Shown piece by piece: positions 55,023-63,417 of a stretch of 64,000 bases of DNA. The notes below the pieces were generated by a model, which searched no databases, had not been told where the DNA came from, and was given only the letters and a program-made list of their open reading frames with translations. Position 1 is the first letter of the stretch. Each line of letters begins with the position of its first letter. Source of the DNA: an uncultured Nitrospirales bacterium (GTDB lineage Bacteria; Nitrospirota; Nitrospiria; Nitrospirales; UBA8639); assembly GCA_958295805.1 (NCBI GenBank), contig OY282373.1:2203001-2267000 (forward strand), in the 5' to 3' direction. Both the position numbers and the translations under genes were made by a program.

Positions 55023-58000
55023 TCACGCCTCCACAACGTGTCGGTCGCCGTCGTCGTATGCCGCCCCTGTCGCGACGCACAACCCGGCGAGAAACATGAA
55101 CGCACCGATGCCGAGCAGATGCTGGAAGGTCATGCAGTACAGGGCGATGACGATGACCCCGGCTACGGTTGCATCCCGGGCAAGCGACTTGGGCGCACCC
55201 CACTGCGCACGCAGCAGAAGGACAAGGGCGGACACGAACAACAGCAGAGGGACGATGCCCGCCTCGCCCAGCAAGGTCAGGTACAGGTTGTGGGGGCCCA
55301 GCGGCCTGCCGTGATGTCCGATGGGGGCGCCCTCCATGTATTCCAACGCCCCCAGGCCGTGACCAAAGACAGGCGCCTCCATGGCCTTCTCGAAACCCAG
55401 TCTCCAGAGCAGCGGTCTGTCCATCTCCAGGACAGTGCAGATGAGGCTGTCATCAATGTCGTGGCTGCGCAGACGTTGCAGTTCCTGCGGCATGCAGCCG
55501 CGGAAGTCGTTACCGGCGACGGCCAGGGAGAGATGCTTGATTCTGGCCAATGCGGGCGGGATGGAACCGGTGAGTCGGTTGTCGGCCAGCCACAGTTGCC
55601 TGAGATTCAACAGATTGGCGAGTTCGGGCGGGATGGGGCCGGTCAGGCGATTGCCGTTGAGCGACAGCATGGTCAGACGGGTCAGGGTCCCCAGTTCCGG
55701 TGGAATGGGGCCGGTGAGTCGGTTGCCGTTGAGCCGCAGCCTAAAGAGATGGTTCAGTTCGCTCAGTTCCGGGGGAATCCGCCCCGTCAGGTTCATGTCT
55801 TGCAAGTCCAGAGTGCCGACGCGACCAGATCGCGTGACGGTCACGCCCTGCCAGGACGAGACGGGCCGAGCATAGCTCCAGTTCAGCACCGCGTCGCCGG
55901 CCAGGATGTCGCGCAGGCGCATCAGACGCGCGCCGTCTTCGAACAGGTCCGGTTTGGTCCAGGGCGACGACTCGCAGAGCAGATCGGCGGAATCCAGATC
56001 GTTGTGCCGTACCTGCACCGTACGCGACGCGGTCGGGATGCAGCCGGCGAATGCGTTGCCGCCCAGACGGAGTACCACAAGACGATTCAACCAGCCAAGT
56101 TCCTCGGGGATTCTTCCGTGCAGACGATTGTTCTCGAGCCGCAGTTCTTCCAGACGCCCCAGGTTGCTGAGCTGCGGATTGACGTGGCCCTGCAGGAGGT
56201 TGTCCTCCAACGCGAGTACGCGCAGGTTGGTCAAGGTGGTGAATTGCCGCGTAAAACCGGTGAGTTCGTTGTTCCCGAGACGCAGCAAAACGAGTCCCTG
56301 CAACGTGCCCAGCTCTTCCGGGATCGCGCCGGTCAGCGCATTGTTCTCCAGATTCAGGGTCCGAAGCCCGGACAGGGCGCCCAGTTCCGGCGGGATGGAT
56401 CCTCCCAGCCGATTGTGGCCAAGCCGCAGTACGGCAAGGGCGTCCAGAGCCGACAACTCCGCGGGAATCCGCCCGTTCAGGCCCGTATGTGACAGATCCA
56501 GGGCGATCACGCGCAGCCCTTCCACGGCCTCGCCGGCGATGGCGGGAAAGCCGACGGTAACGCCCCGCCAATAGCCGATGGGGACCGCGTCGCTCCAGTT
56601 CAGTTCGACATCGCCGGCCAGCACGTCCCGAGCGTCCAGCAACGTGGCGCAGTCGTCATTCAGGCGCGACAGTGCTGCGGGGAGGGATTGACAGAGCCGG
56701 TTCCGGTCGAGAACCCTGCTGCGACCGCGATCCGGCGCCGGCAGTTCGCCAGCCTCGTCGTCATCATCCAGGCGCAACACGACCAGCTCGGGTAGCGCGG
56801 CCACCGAGGGAGGTGCTGGGCCGATCAGACTGTTCCCGTGCAGCCACAAGTCGGTAAGCCTCAACAGCTTGCCCAGTTCCGGCGGTACGGAACCGGCTAG
56901 GAGGTTGCCGTCCAACGCCAGCACGCGCAGATCGACGAGGTTGCCGAGATCGGGCGGAATGTCGCCGGCAAGCCGGTTGCGGCCCAGGCGCAGCGAGACG
57001 AGTCCGGCAAGCTGCCCCAACTCCGCGGGGATGCGTCCGTTCAACCCCATTTGGGTCAGGTCCAGCGCCGTCACGCGGCCCTGCGAACGGTCCATGACGA
57101 CGCCCAGCCAGTCATCGACGGGCACCTCCTCGCGCCAGTTAAGCGGCGCATCTCCCGCGAGGGCGTCCTTCACCCTCAGCAACAGGGCGCAATCGGCGGG
57201 CAGGCCCGGATCGATTTTCCTCGGCCGGCAGAAAACCGGCGTGTCGAGGTCATGGTCGGCAACCTCGTGGAGCGCCGGCGGAAAGGGCCGATTCAGGTCG
57301 TTGCCGGCGAGGCGCAGGAAACGGAGATTGCCCAGTCCTTCCAGTTCCGGAGGTACGGAGCCAGTGAGCCGGTTGTGACTCAGGTTCAGCGCGACGAGGT
57401 CGGTCAATTTTCCCAGCTCCGCGAACAGGCGCCCGTTCAGTCCCGCGCGCGGCAATTCCAGGGCAGTCACGCGCTTCGGCGCACCGTCGACGCTGACGCC
57501 CTGCCAGAACTCGATGGGTATGTCCTCGCTCCAGTTGAGCGGCGCGTCGCCGGCCAGGACGTCCCGGCTCGCCAGCAACAGGGCGCATTCGGCTTGCAGA
57601 TCGGAACCGGCGCCGGAGGAGGGTCGACAGAACAGGCGCCTTCCCGCATCCGGACGATCCCGGTTCGTGCGGTCCGCTGCCTCTGCCGTTTCCGCGTCGC
57701 CGAGCGGCCGACGACGGCTCGGGTCGTCGAGAGCAATGTTGACGTTGGTGATCCCAAATAGACGCCGAGGGTAGGGGCGGTCCAGATCGTTGACGGAGAG
57801 GCGCAGGAGGGTCAGCTTCTTCAGCCCCTGGAGTTCCGGCGGCACGGGGCCGCTCAGGCGGTTGTGCTTCAGCCACAATTCCTTGAGATGCGACAGTTTC
57901 CCCAGTTCCGGCGGAATCGGGCCGCTCAAGGCGTTGAAGGAGAGCACCAGGCGCTCCAGGTTGGTCAAATTCCCCAGTTCGGGAGGCACCGGACCGGTGA

Positions 58001-61000
58001 GCCGGTTGCGGTTCAGAGCAAGCGACACGAGTTGGCTCAATCGTCCCAGCGCCGGCGGGATGCGCCCGTTCAGACCTGAACTTGCAAGTTCGAGCCTCGT
58101 CACGCGGCCCAGCGAGCCGCCGATGGTGACGCCCTGCCACAACTTGATGGGGAGATGCTCGCTCCAGTTGAGCCGCGCTTCACCGGCGAGGATGTCCCTG
58201 CTCGCCAGCAGGAGCGCACAATCTGCGCGCAAACCGGGATTGTCGGCAGGAGCAGCGGGGCAGGTCGCTTCCCCGCCGGCTGCTGAACGCAGTTCGGGCG
58301 GGAGGGAACCGGTCAGGCGGTTGCCGCTCAGCCAGAGTTCCCTGATGCTCGACAGCTTCGCCAGTTCCGGTGGGATGGGGCCGGACAGGTCGTTGGCGGC
58401 AAGCCCGAGCATTTCCAGGTCGGTCAGTTTCCCCAGCTCGGGCGGTATGGCGCCGGCCAACACGTTGCCGTCAAGCACCAGGGACCGCAAGCCGGCGAGA
58501 TGCCCCAACGCCGCGGGAACGCGCCCATTCAGTCTCATTTTGGGCAGCTCCAGCGCAATGATACGACCTTCCGGACCGCCCACGGTCACGCCCTGCCATT
58601 CGCCGATCGGCAAGGCCACGCTCCAGTTGAGCTGCGCGTTGCCGGCCAGCGTGTCTTTCATCGCCAATAGCCGCGCACAGTCGTCAAGCAACGCGGAGCT
58701 GATTCGCGACGATGGCAGACAAACCGCGGAACTGAGCAAGTCGTGTTCCGGGACCGCCAGCAGTTCCAGCGGAACGGGGCCGGTCAGGGCGTTGCGGCCC
58801 AGGAACAGGCCGCGCAGGTTGACGAGTTGCCCCAACTCCGGCGGAATCGAACCGGTGAGCTGATTGGCGGACAGGTTCAACCACACGAGGCCATCCAGGC
58901 TGCCGAGCTCCGGCGGAATGCGCCCGGTGAGTTCCCTCGCCTCCAGATTGAGCACGACCACACGTCTCGGCGAACCGGACGCGGACATACCTTGCCATTC
59001 GTCGATCGGCAAGGTCACGCTCCAGTTGAGCTCGGCTTCGCCGGCCAACGTCTCCTTTAGCGCCAGGAGCAACGTGCAGTCGTCGAACAACAGCGGACTG
59101 GGAGGCAATGGCGGCCGGCAAAACACGAGATGACTGAGATCGTGTTCGAGAATATCGGACACTGCCGGCGACACAGGGCCGGTCAAGCGATTCTCTCTCA
59201 GCCACAAGGACTCGAGCCGACGGAGTTGTCCCAGTTCTGCGGGGACGGTGCCGGTCAGGGCGTTGCGGTCCAGGCTCAATGCACGCAAAGCGACAAGGCG
59301 CCCCAACTCGGGCGGAACCGGACCGGTGAGACGATTGGCGGCCAAGTTCAAATTGACGAGGCCATCCAGCCTGCCGAGTTCCGGGGGAATGCGTCCGTTC
59401 AGCCCTTTCGAGTCCAGAATGAGCTCGGTCACACGTTCCTGGGGACCGCCCACGGTCACGCCTTGCCACAAGCCGATGGGGATCGCTTGGTGCCAGTTGA
59501 GCGACGCGTCGCCGGCCAGCGTGTCCTTCACTTCCAGCAGCACCGTGCAGTCGTCGAACAGCGCCGGGCTCGTTGACGACAGCGGCAGGCAGAGCCGCGT
59601 ACCGGCCAGATCGTGGTTGGCGACGGCGGTGAGTTCGGGAGGAATAGAGTCGAAATCGTTGCTCGAGAGACGCAGGACGGACAGGTCGAGCCCTCCGAGA
59701 GCGGCCGGGACTGGGCCGGTCAAGCGGTTGTGTTTCAGCCACAGCTCCTCGAGGTTATCGAGCTTCGCCAGTTCCGGCGGGATGCCCCCGGTCAAGGTGT
59801 TGTAGCTCAGAACCAGACGCTCGAGGCTCGCCAGATTGCCCAACTCGGGCGGAATGTGGCCGGTGAGCCGATTTCGTTGAAGGGACAGCGAAACGAGGCG
59901 ATCCAGGCGGCCCAGATCCGAGGGGATACGGCCGTTCAATCCCAGTCCCGCCAAGTCCAGCCGGGTGACGCGTCCCTCCGGGCCCTCCACTGTCACGCCC
60001 TGCCAGTGGTTTACGTGCACGGTGCTACTCCAGTTCAAGACAACGTCCCCGGCCAGGATGTCCCTCGTTGCCAGCAGGACGGCGCAGTCCGCGCCGGGAT
60101 CGTCGGTCGGCGAAGGGTCGCAGAACAGGCTCCCCTCATACACAAAGTCGGGAAGGAGCCGCAATCTCGACCACTCGGAAAAACCGCCGATGAAACCCAC
60201 AACGCCGACGAGTACTGCAATCCCGATCAATCCTGTGGCGGCCAAAGCGAAGACGAAGGTCCTCGGTTTGCTGCGGACGTTGATCAACAGGAACACGACC
60301 GCCAGCGCACCGAGTACGACCAACGCTGTTCGGGACATCGTCGCCAAGCTGGCGGCGACGCCGACGGTCAGGCCCAGCCAGCCGAGCGTGCGCGGCCCGC
60401 CGTTGGTGAGCAACGCCGCGGCCAACCCCACCGTCATGCAAGTGGCCAAGCTGGCGTCGTTGGGATCGACGAAAGCGCCGGTCCGGCGAAATGGAAGCCG
60501 GTAAGGCGGCAGGATGCCGAGATCGCGCAGGACCGGCGAAGCGAGAATGATGGCGCAACCCGAAATCAGGATGACCAGCACCCCCTGCAACAAGCGCTCG
60601 GCCCCGGTTCGTTCCAGCACCGCGCGGCCACCGACCGCGGCCGCCACGAGTACGCCGAAATGGAGGACGTGATACCTCAGGCTCCCGGCCGTATCCGGTT
60701 CCCGGATCGCTTCGACGCCCAGCACGGCGGCGCCGATCGCCAGATAGGACGCCACCGCGGCGAACAGCAACATGCCGGGCGTTCCGCCAAGCGTCCTCCG
60801 GATGGGGGCGAGAGAGCCGGACTTCCGCCAGGCCGTCACGCACCGGGCTCCAACCAGGCCCAACAAGATGACACTGCAGGCCATGGTAGCCCGTGCAATG
60901 CTCACCTCGACCTGCGGCAGCCCCCAAAGATGCAGAGACCTCAGGTTGGTCAGCGCGATGACCGCCAGTGTCCAGAACGCGACTGCGATCAGCATGGTCT

Positions 61001-61103
61001 GGAGCGACTCGCTTCGGCACAGCAGCGAGGCCGGACGTCGGAACAGTGAACCGGACGCTGGACTTCGAGCCATGCGGCGTTTGCCAATGGGTTCAGAGTT
61101 CAT
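55023..61103 (-). CDS. O-antigen ligase/polymerase-type protein with giant leucine-rich-repeat ectodomain
   Basis: A 2026-residue protein. Residues 1-310 hold about nine membrane helices, similar to the ligase at 40480 (LWGLPQVEVSIARATMAC, LGGTPGMLLFA). Residues 1896-2026 are the C-terminal ligase part (WRLGFEKAMEAPVFGHGLG, HNLYLTLLGEAG, last helices). Between them about 1570 residues (322-1890) form nine super-repeats. Each begins with a cap like CALLLASRDILAGEARLNW with W.GVTV, resembling plant LRRNT_2, then has 3-7 plant-type repeats of pattern LxxNxLTGxIPPELGxLxx, about 41 in all. The ectodomain should lie in the periplasm or protrude. Start MNSEPIGKRR at 61103 shares its leader with the wzx at 44528. 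Confidence 0.85.
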   Translation of the reverse strand: MNSEPIGKRRMARSPASGSLFRRPASLLCRSESLQTMLIAVAFWTLAVIALTNLRSLHLWGLPQVEVSIARATMACSVILLGLVGARCVTAWRKSGSLAPIRRTLGGTPGMLLFAAVASYLAIGAAVLGVEAIREPDTAGSLRYHVLHFGVLVAAAVGGRAVLERTGAERLLQGVLVILISGCAIILASPVLRDLGILPPYRLPFRRTGAFVDPNDASLATCMTVGLAAALLTNGGPRTLGWLGLTVGVAASLATMSRTALVVLGALAVVFLLINVRSKPRTFVFALAATGLIGIAVLVGVVGFIGGFSEWSRLRLLPDFVYEGSLFCDPSPTDDPGADCAVLLATRDILAGDVVLNWSSTVHVNHWQGVTVEGPEGRVTRLDLAGLGLNGRIPSDLGRLDRLVSLSLQRNRLTGHIPPELGNLASLERLVLSYNTLTGGIPPELAKLDNLEELWLKHNRLTGPVPAALGGLDLSVLRLSSNDFDSIPPELTAVANHDLAGTRLCLPLSSTSPALFDDCTVLLEVKDTLAGDASLNWHQAIPIGLWQGVTVGGPQERVTELILDSKGLNGRIPPELGRLDGLVNLNLAANRLTGPVPPELGRLVALRALSLDRNALTGTVPAELGQLRRLESLWLRENRLTGPVSPAVSDILEHDLSHLVFCRPPLPPSPLLFDDCTLLLALKETLAGEAELNWSVTLPIDEWQGMSASGSPRRVVVLNLEARELTGRIPPELGSLDGLVWLNLSANQLTGSIPPELGQLVNLRGLFLGRNALTGPVPLELLAVPEHDLLSSAVCLPSSRISSALLDDCARLLAMKDTLAGNAQLNWSVALPIGEWQGVTVGGPEGRIIALELPKMRLNGRVPAALGHLAGLRSLVLDGNVLAGAIPPELGKLTDLEMLGLAANDLSGPIPPELAKLSSIRELWLSGNRLTGSLPPELRSAAGGEATCPAAPADNPGLRADCALLLASRDILAGEARLNWSEHLPIKLWQGVTIGGSLGRVTRLELASSGLNGRIPPALGRLSQLVSLALNRNRLTGPVPPELGNLTNLERLVLSFNALSGPIPPELGKLSHLKELWLKHNRLSGPVPPELQGLKKLTLLRLSVNDLDRPYPRRLFGITNVNIALDDPSRRRPLGDAETAEAADRTNRDRPDAGRRLFCRPSSGAGSDLQAECALLLASRDVLAGDAPLNWSEDIPIEFWQGVSVDGAPKRVTALELPRAGLNGRLFAELGKLTDLVALNLSHNRLTGSVPPELEGLGNLRFLRLAGNDLNRPFPPALHEVADHDLDTPVFCRPRKIDPGLPADCALLLRVKDALAGDAPLNWREEVPVDDWLGVVMDRSQGRVTALDLTQMGLNGRIPAELGQLAGLVSLRLGRNRLAGDIPPDLGNLVDLRVLALDGNLLAGSVPPELGKLLRLTDLWLHGNSLIGPAPPSVAALPELVVLRLDDDDEAGELPAPDRGRSRVLDRNRLCQSLPAALSRLNDDCATLLDARDVLAGDVELNWSDAVPIGYWRGVTVGFPAIAGEAVEGLRVIALDLSHTGLNGRIPAELSALDALAVLRLGHNRLGGSIPPELGALSGLRTLNLENNALTGAIPEELGTLQGLVLLRLGNNELTGFTRQFTTLTNLRVLALEDNLLQGHVNPQLSNLGRLEELRLENNRLHGRIPEELGWLNRLVVLRLGGNAFAGCIPTASRTVQVRHNDLDSADLLCESSPWTKPDLFEDGARLMRLRDILAGDAVLNWSYARPVSSWQGVTVTRSGRVGTLDLQDMNLTGRIPPELSELNHLFRLRLNGNRLTGPIPPELGTLTRLTMLSLNGNRLTGPIPPELANLLNLRQLWLADNRLTGSIPPALARIKHLSLAVAGNDFRGCMPQELQRLRSHDIDDSLICTVLEMDRPLLWRLGFEKAMEAPVFGHGLGALEYMEGAPIGHHGRPLGPHNLYLTLLGEAGIVPLLLFVSALVLLLRAQWGAPKSLARDATVAGVIVIALYCMTFQHLLGIGAFMFLAGLCVATGAAYDDGDRHVVEA
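55434..60140 (-). repeat. Nine-unit leucine-rich super-repeat region
   Basis: Codons 322-1890 of the ligase. The cap motif (D/E-x-LAG-x-x-x-LNW ... W-x-GV) recurs nine times. Unit ends often read HDL...C.P.....DC, placing a Cys pair at each junction that may form disulfides. Units differ in the number of 24-residue repeats (3 to 7), so gain and loss of repeats is evident. Confidence 0.85.
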
Positions 61104-61614
61104 TTATCTCTTCAATGATGTCCTGAATATCGGGGGAAGGGGGACGGAATGAAGAAGCCATCCCCCCAGCTCAGGTGCATGGTCGCCAGCACCAGCGGAA
61201 GGAGGACGCGGCCGCCGCGTCCCGTCGCCGAAAGACCACGACCGCGTGTTCTTGGGCAGGTACAAGGGATGCCTGTGTCCTGCCGTTCCGGTCAATCCCA
61301 AATGGGATGGCACCGTGACACCCAAAACACTTCGGGTTACCTCCGCCGAACGGTTCAGGTAGAAGCCGTGCTCTCCCTCTGCCAGTATCACTGCTTCGCC
61401 ACGCGAGCCGCTATACAAGTTCCAGCTTGAACCTCAGCATACGGTTAGTCTAGTTTGATGTCTGGGAAACTGCAAGAGGGAGAAGGGTGGGTTCCGGACC
61501 AGCTTTGTAACGGCGGGACATAGGATACGGCAAGCGTGAGGACCTGATGGCTGTGGCGTGCCTACGGCGGCGCTTGGTCTCACACCAAATGCCATCCGGC
61601 AGGGACGATACGCT
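61104..61614. other. Upstream region of the LRR ligase with GT2 remnant
   Basis: Just upstream of the ligase start the minus strand matches the bases upstream of wzx at 44528 (ATGTCCTGAATATCGGGG type). At 61150-61205 it carries a remnant of the 3' end of the GT2 module (TMHLSWG equivalent). From 61418 a frame reading EAVILAEGEHGFYLNRS belongs to nothing I recognise. No intact gene; a promoter for the ligase operon could be here. Confidence 0.5.
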
Positions 61615-61803
61615 ATGACAACGACCACTTCAGCCCAGAACGCTGCCGCCAGGGGTACTGAAGACTTCGGCCCCTTGCGCCCGCTGTCGGTCAACATCCG
61701 GCCCATCCTGGAATCCGTGGGCGGGCTGCTCATTGATGTCCAGATTGACGACTGGTTCGAGGGTTTCGACTTGGCCAACGAGGGGCGCGGCTTCCTCGTC
61801 TGA
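61615..61803 (+). CDS. Hypothetical 62-residue protein
   Basis: ATG at 61615 begins MTTTTSAQNAAARG; the rest reads LSVNIRPILESVGGLLIDVQIDDWFEGFDLANEG. It is acidic towards the C-terminus, with no signal peptide or membrane segment. GGGACGAT lies about 9 bases upstream. It precedes the methyltransferase gene by 54 bp. It may be a small real gene or a fragment of a larger one; no family recognised. Confidence 0.35.
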   Translation: MTTTTSAQNAAARGTEDFGPLRPLSVNIRPILESVGGLLIDVQIDDWFEGFDLANEGRGFLV

Positions 61804-61857
61804 AAGATGTGCTAAGAAGCTGATAACCACGCTCAAGGAAGCAACGGCAACCCAACG

Positions 61858-62730
61858 GTGACTCCCCGCGTAGATATGAGAATATTGAAAAGGCTGGTCC
61901 GCACTATCCTCCCGGCGCGGATGCACAGTGAGCTCCGCCGGGTGGCCCATACCCTGCGGCTCAACCGGGTGCCTGTGATGGCGGCGGACGTTGCCCCGCT
62001 TCCCATGGCGGCGGAGATTTCATTCCCGGATATGCTCCGGGGCGACGGCATAGCCGACGGCTGGGAAAAGGCGAAAACCTCGATCAATGAAATCTTCGAA
62101 GACGTGCCGGGGAGTCACGCCATCGACCCCGACAGCCGCCGGGCAATCTACCACCTGATTCGCCGTTTGCAACCGCGCTCCGTTCTGGAAATCGGCACCA
62201 ACCGCGGCGCATCCACCTTACACGCCGCCATGGCAATGCGGGAGTACCGGAATGTCGGCCACCCGCCCCGTCTGGTCACCGTGGATTTGTTCGACGTCAA
62301 CAATCCTGCCACCGCCGAGGCGAAACGATACCGCATCTCCACTCCGCCCCGGGAGATGCTGGCCCGGCTGGACTGTGCCGACGTGGTCGAATTTTCCATC
62401 GCCCGGTCCACGGACTATCTGACCGGGCGCGAAACGGAGTTCGATTTCATCATCCTGGACCACGCCCCCGCCGCGGACGTCGCTTACCGGGACATCGTGC
62501 TGGCCATCAGGGCGCTGCGCCCGAGCGGACAACTGTTGATTCATTCCTACTTTCCGGGCAGGAACCCCCTGCGGCCTGGGGAGCGCGTTAACTCTGACTC
62601 CTACCTCGCCGTGCGCCGTCTGCGCCGGGAAGGTGCCCGCCTAGTCGCCTTGCCCCTGGGCACACTGCCCTGGCCGACGGAACCCGGCGGGTCGAACCTC
62701 ACCAGTCTGGCCCTCTTGGCGAAGGAATGA
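61858..62730 (+). CDS. SAM-dependent O-methyltransferase-like protein
   Basis: A 290-residue protein of the CmcI/Methyltransf_24 type. Motif I is SVLEIGTNRGASTLHAAMAM near residue 100, the acidic strand LVTVDLFDVNNP follows, and FDFIILDHAPAADVAYRDIV comes near residue 200. LAIRALRPSGQLLIHSYFPG closes the domain. The start is GTG at 61858 or ATG at 61876; neither has a strong ribosome-binding site. Its last about 110 bp recur as a decayed copy at 16303-16413 within the long direct repeat. Confidence 0.75.
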   Translation: MTPRVDMRILKRLVRTILPARMHSELRRVAHTLRLNRVPVMAADVAPLPMAAEISFPDMLRGDGIADGWEKAKTSINEIFEDVPGSHAIDPDSRRAIYHLIRRLQPRSVLEIGTNRGASTLHAAMAMREYRNVGHPPRLVTVDLFDVNNPATAEAKRYRISTPPREMLARLDCADVVEFSIARSTDYLTGRETEFDFIILDHAPAADVAYRDIVLAIRALRPSGQLLIHSYFPGRNPLRPGERVNSDSYLAVRRLRREGARLVALPLGTLPWPTEPGGSNLTSLALLAKE

Positions 62731-62768
62731 GAAAATTGCGAAATTCCCCCTTGTCACCCTACCCCTTT

Positions 62769-62854
62769 GTCACCCTGAGCGAAACGAAGGGGCTCACCGC
62801 CCAAGCCGGGATTCTTCCTTCGAGGCTCAGGGCAGGCGCTTCGCTCAGAATGAC
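62769..62854. repeat. Palindromic dispersed repeat, copy 2
   Basis: Arms GTCACCCTGAGCGAAACG and CGCTTCGCTCAGAATGAC; same element as 16458-16544 with a few substitutions. Confidence 0.75.
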
Positions 62855-62895
62855 AGACAGAATGACCAGCGGCGGCCCGCTCTGGGAGATATGAC

Positions 62896-63138
62896 ATGAC
62901 CGGTTTGATACGGATACGGGAGATTACGGAAAGGCAGTAATCCGAAGCATCCCCGGCCCCCCCCGCAAGCGGATGATAATCATTGATCCCCCTTTCAAGC
63001 GCCTCTACCACGACACGGCCTCGCTGGTGAAATTCCCCCTGGCCCTTGGCTATCTCTCGGGGGCGGTCTTGAAGTGGACGGATTGGGAGGTCCAGGCCTA
63101 CAACGCCGATTTCAACCCGAAGAAGAAAGCGACCGCCC
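62896..63138 (+). pseudogene. 5' fragment of the B12-radical SAM gene
   Basis: The ATG at 62896 equivalent to the intact gene's start at 16586 is followed by a TAA 15 codons later (CAGTAA instead of CAGCAA). Met at 62973 (MIIIDPPFKRLYHDTASLVKF) restores the frame until the joint at 63138, after which the reading is unrelated. About 55 codons of true homology remain after that Met. Confidence 0.82.
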
Positions 63139-63417
63139 GCAATGCCAGCAGCCCAAGCCGAAGGCGGTCCGGGGCTGGCACAGTTCCTTGATGAGTTCCA
63201 TCACGTGGACGTCGTTGGTGAACCAGTGATAGAACTTCTTGAGCCGCGTGCCGGCGGCAGTGCCGGCGAGGCCGCCGATTTCGGCGTCGCGCTCCAGCAC
63301 CGTGGCGCGGACGCCGCGCCGGCCCAGCTCCCAGGCCGCGGCGAGCCCGCAGAAGCCGCCGCCGATCACCGCGACGTGGGGCCGGGAGGCGCCGGCCGTC
63401 GCCCGGCTACTCATCGA
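63139..63417 (-). pseudogene. Oxidoreductase fragment, second copy with internal deletion
   Basis: Reads AVIGGGFCGLAAAWELGRRG and VLERDAEIGGLAGT, then KFYHWFTNDVHVMELI, closely matching the pseudogene at 33282-34051. About 110 bp present in that copy (TYYAHDFFKLSTPLDLLRF region) are missing here, and the fragment ends at the repeat joint. Its start overlaps the stop of the upstream gene, as in the other copy. Confidence 0.75.

Larger units (their letters stand above)
62615..63138 (+). repeat. Long direct repeat, right copy
   Basis: Same orientation as 16303-16832. It contains the intact 3' end of the methyltransferase, the palindromic repeat and the first part of the radical SAM gene. Homology stops at 63138, where sequence related to the oxidoreductase at 33659 begins: an abrupt recombination joint. 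Confidence 0.9.

Noticed and set aside
54711-59576. Several long plus-strand ORFs with internal repeats opposite the leucine-rich ligase
   Set aside because: Their periodicity is the complement of the leucine-rich repeats; the minus-strand frame gives a coherent protein with ligase ends.
55434-60140. Possible CRISPR array because of regularly spaced similar sequences
   Set aside because: The period is about 72 bp and in codon phase, the units are imperfect, and they encode leucine-rich repeats.
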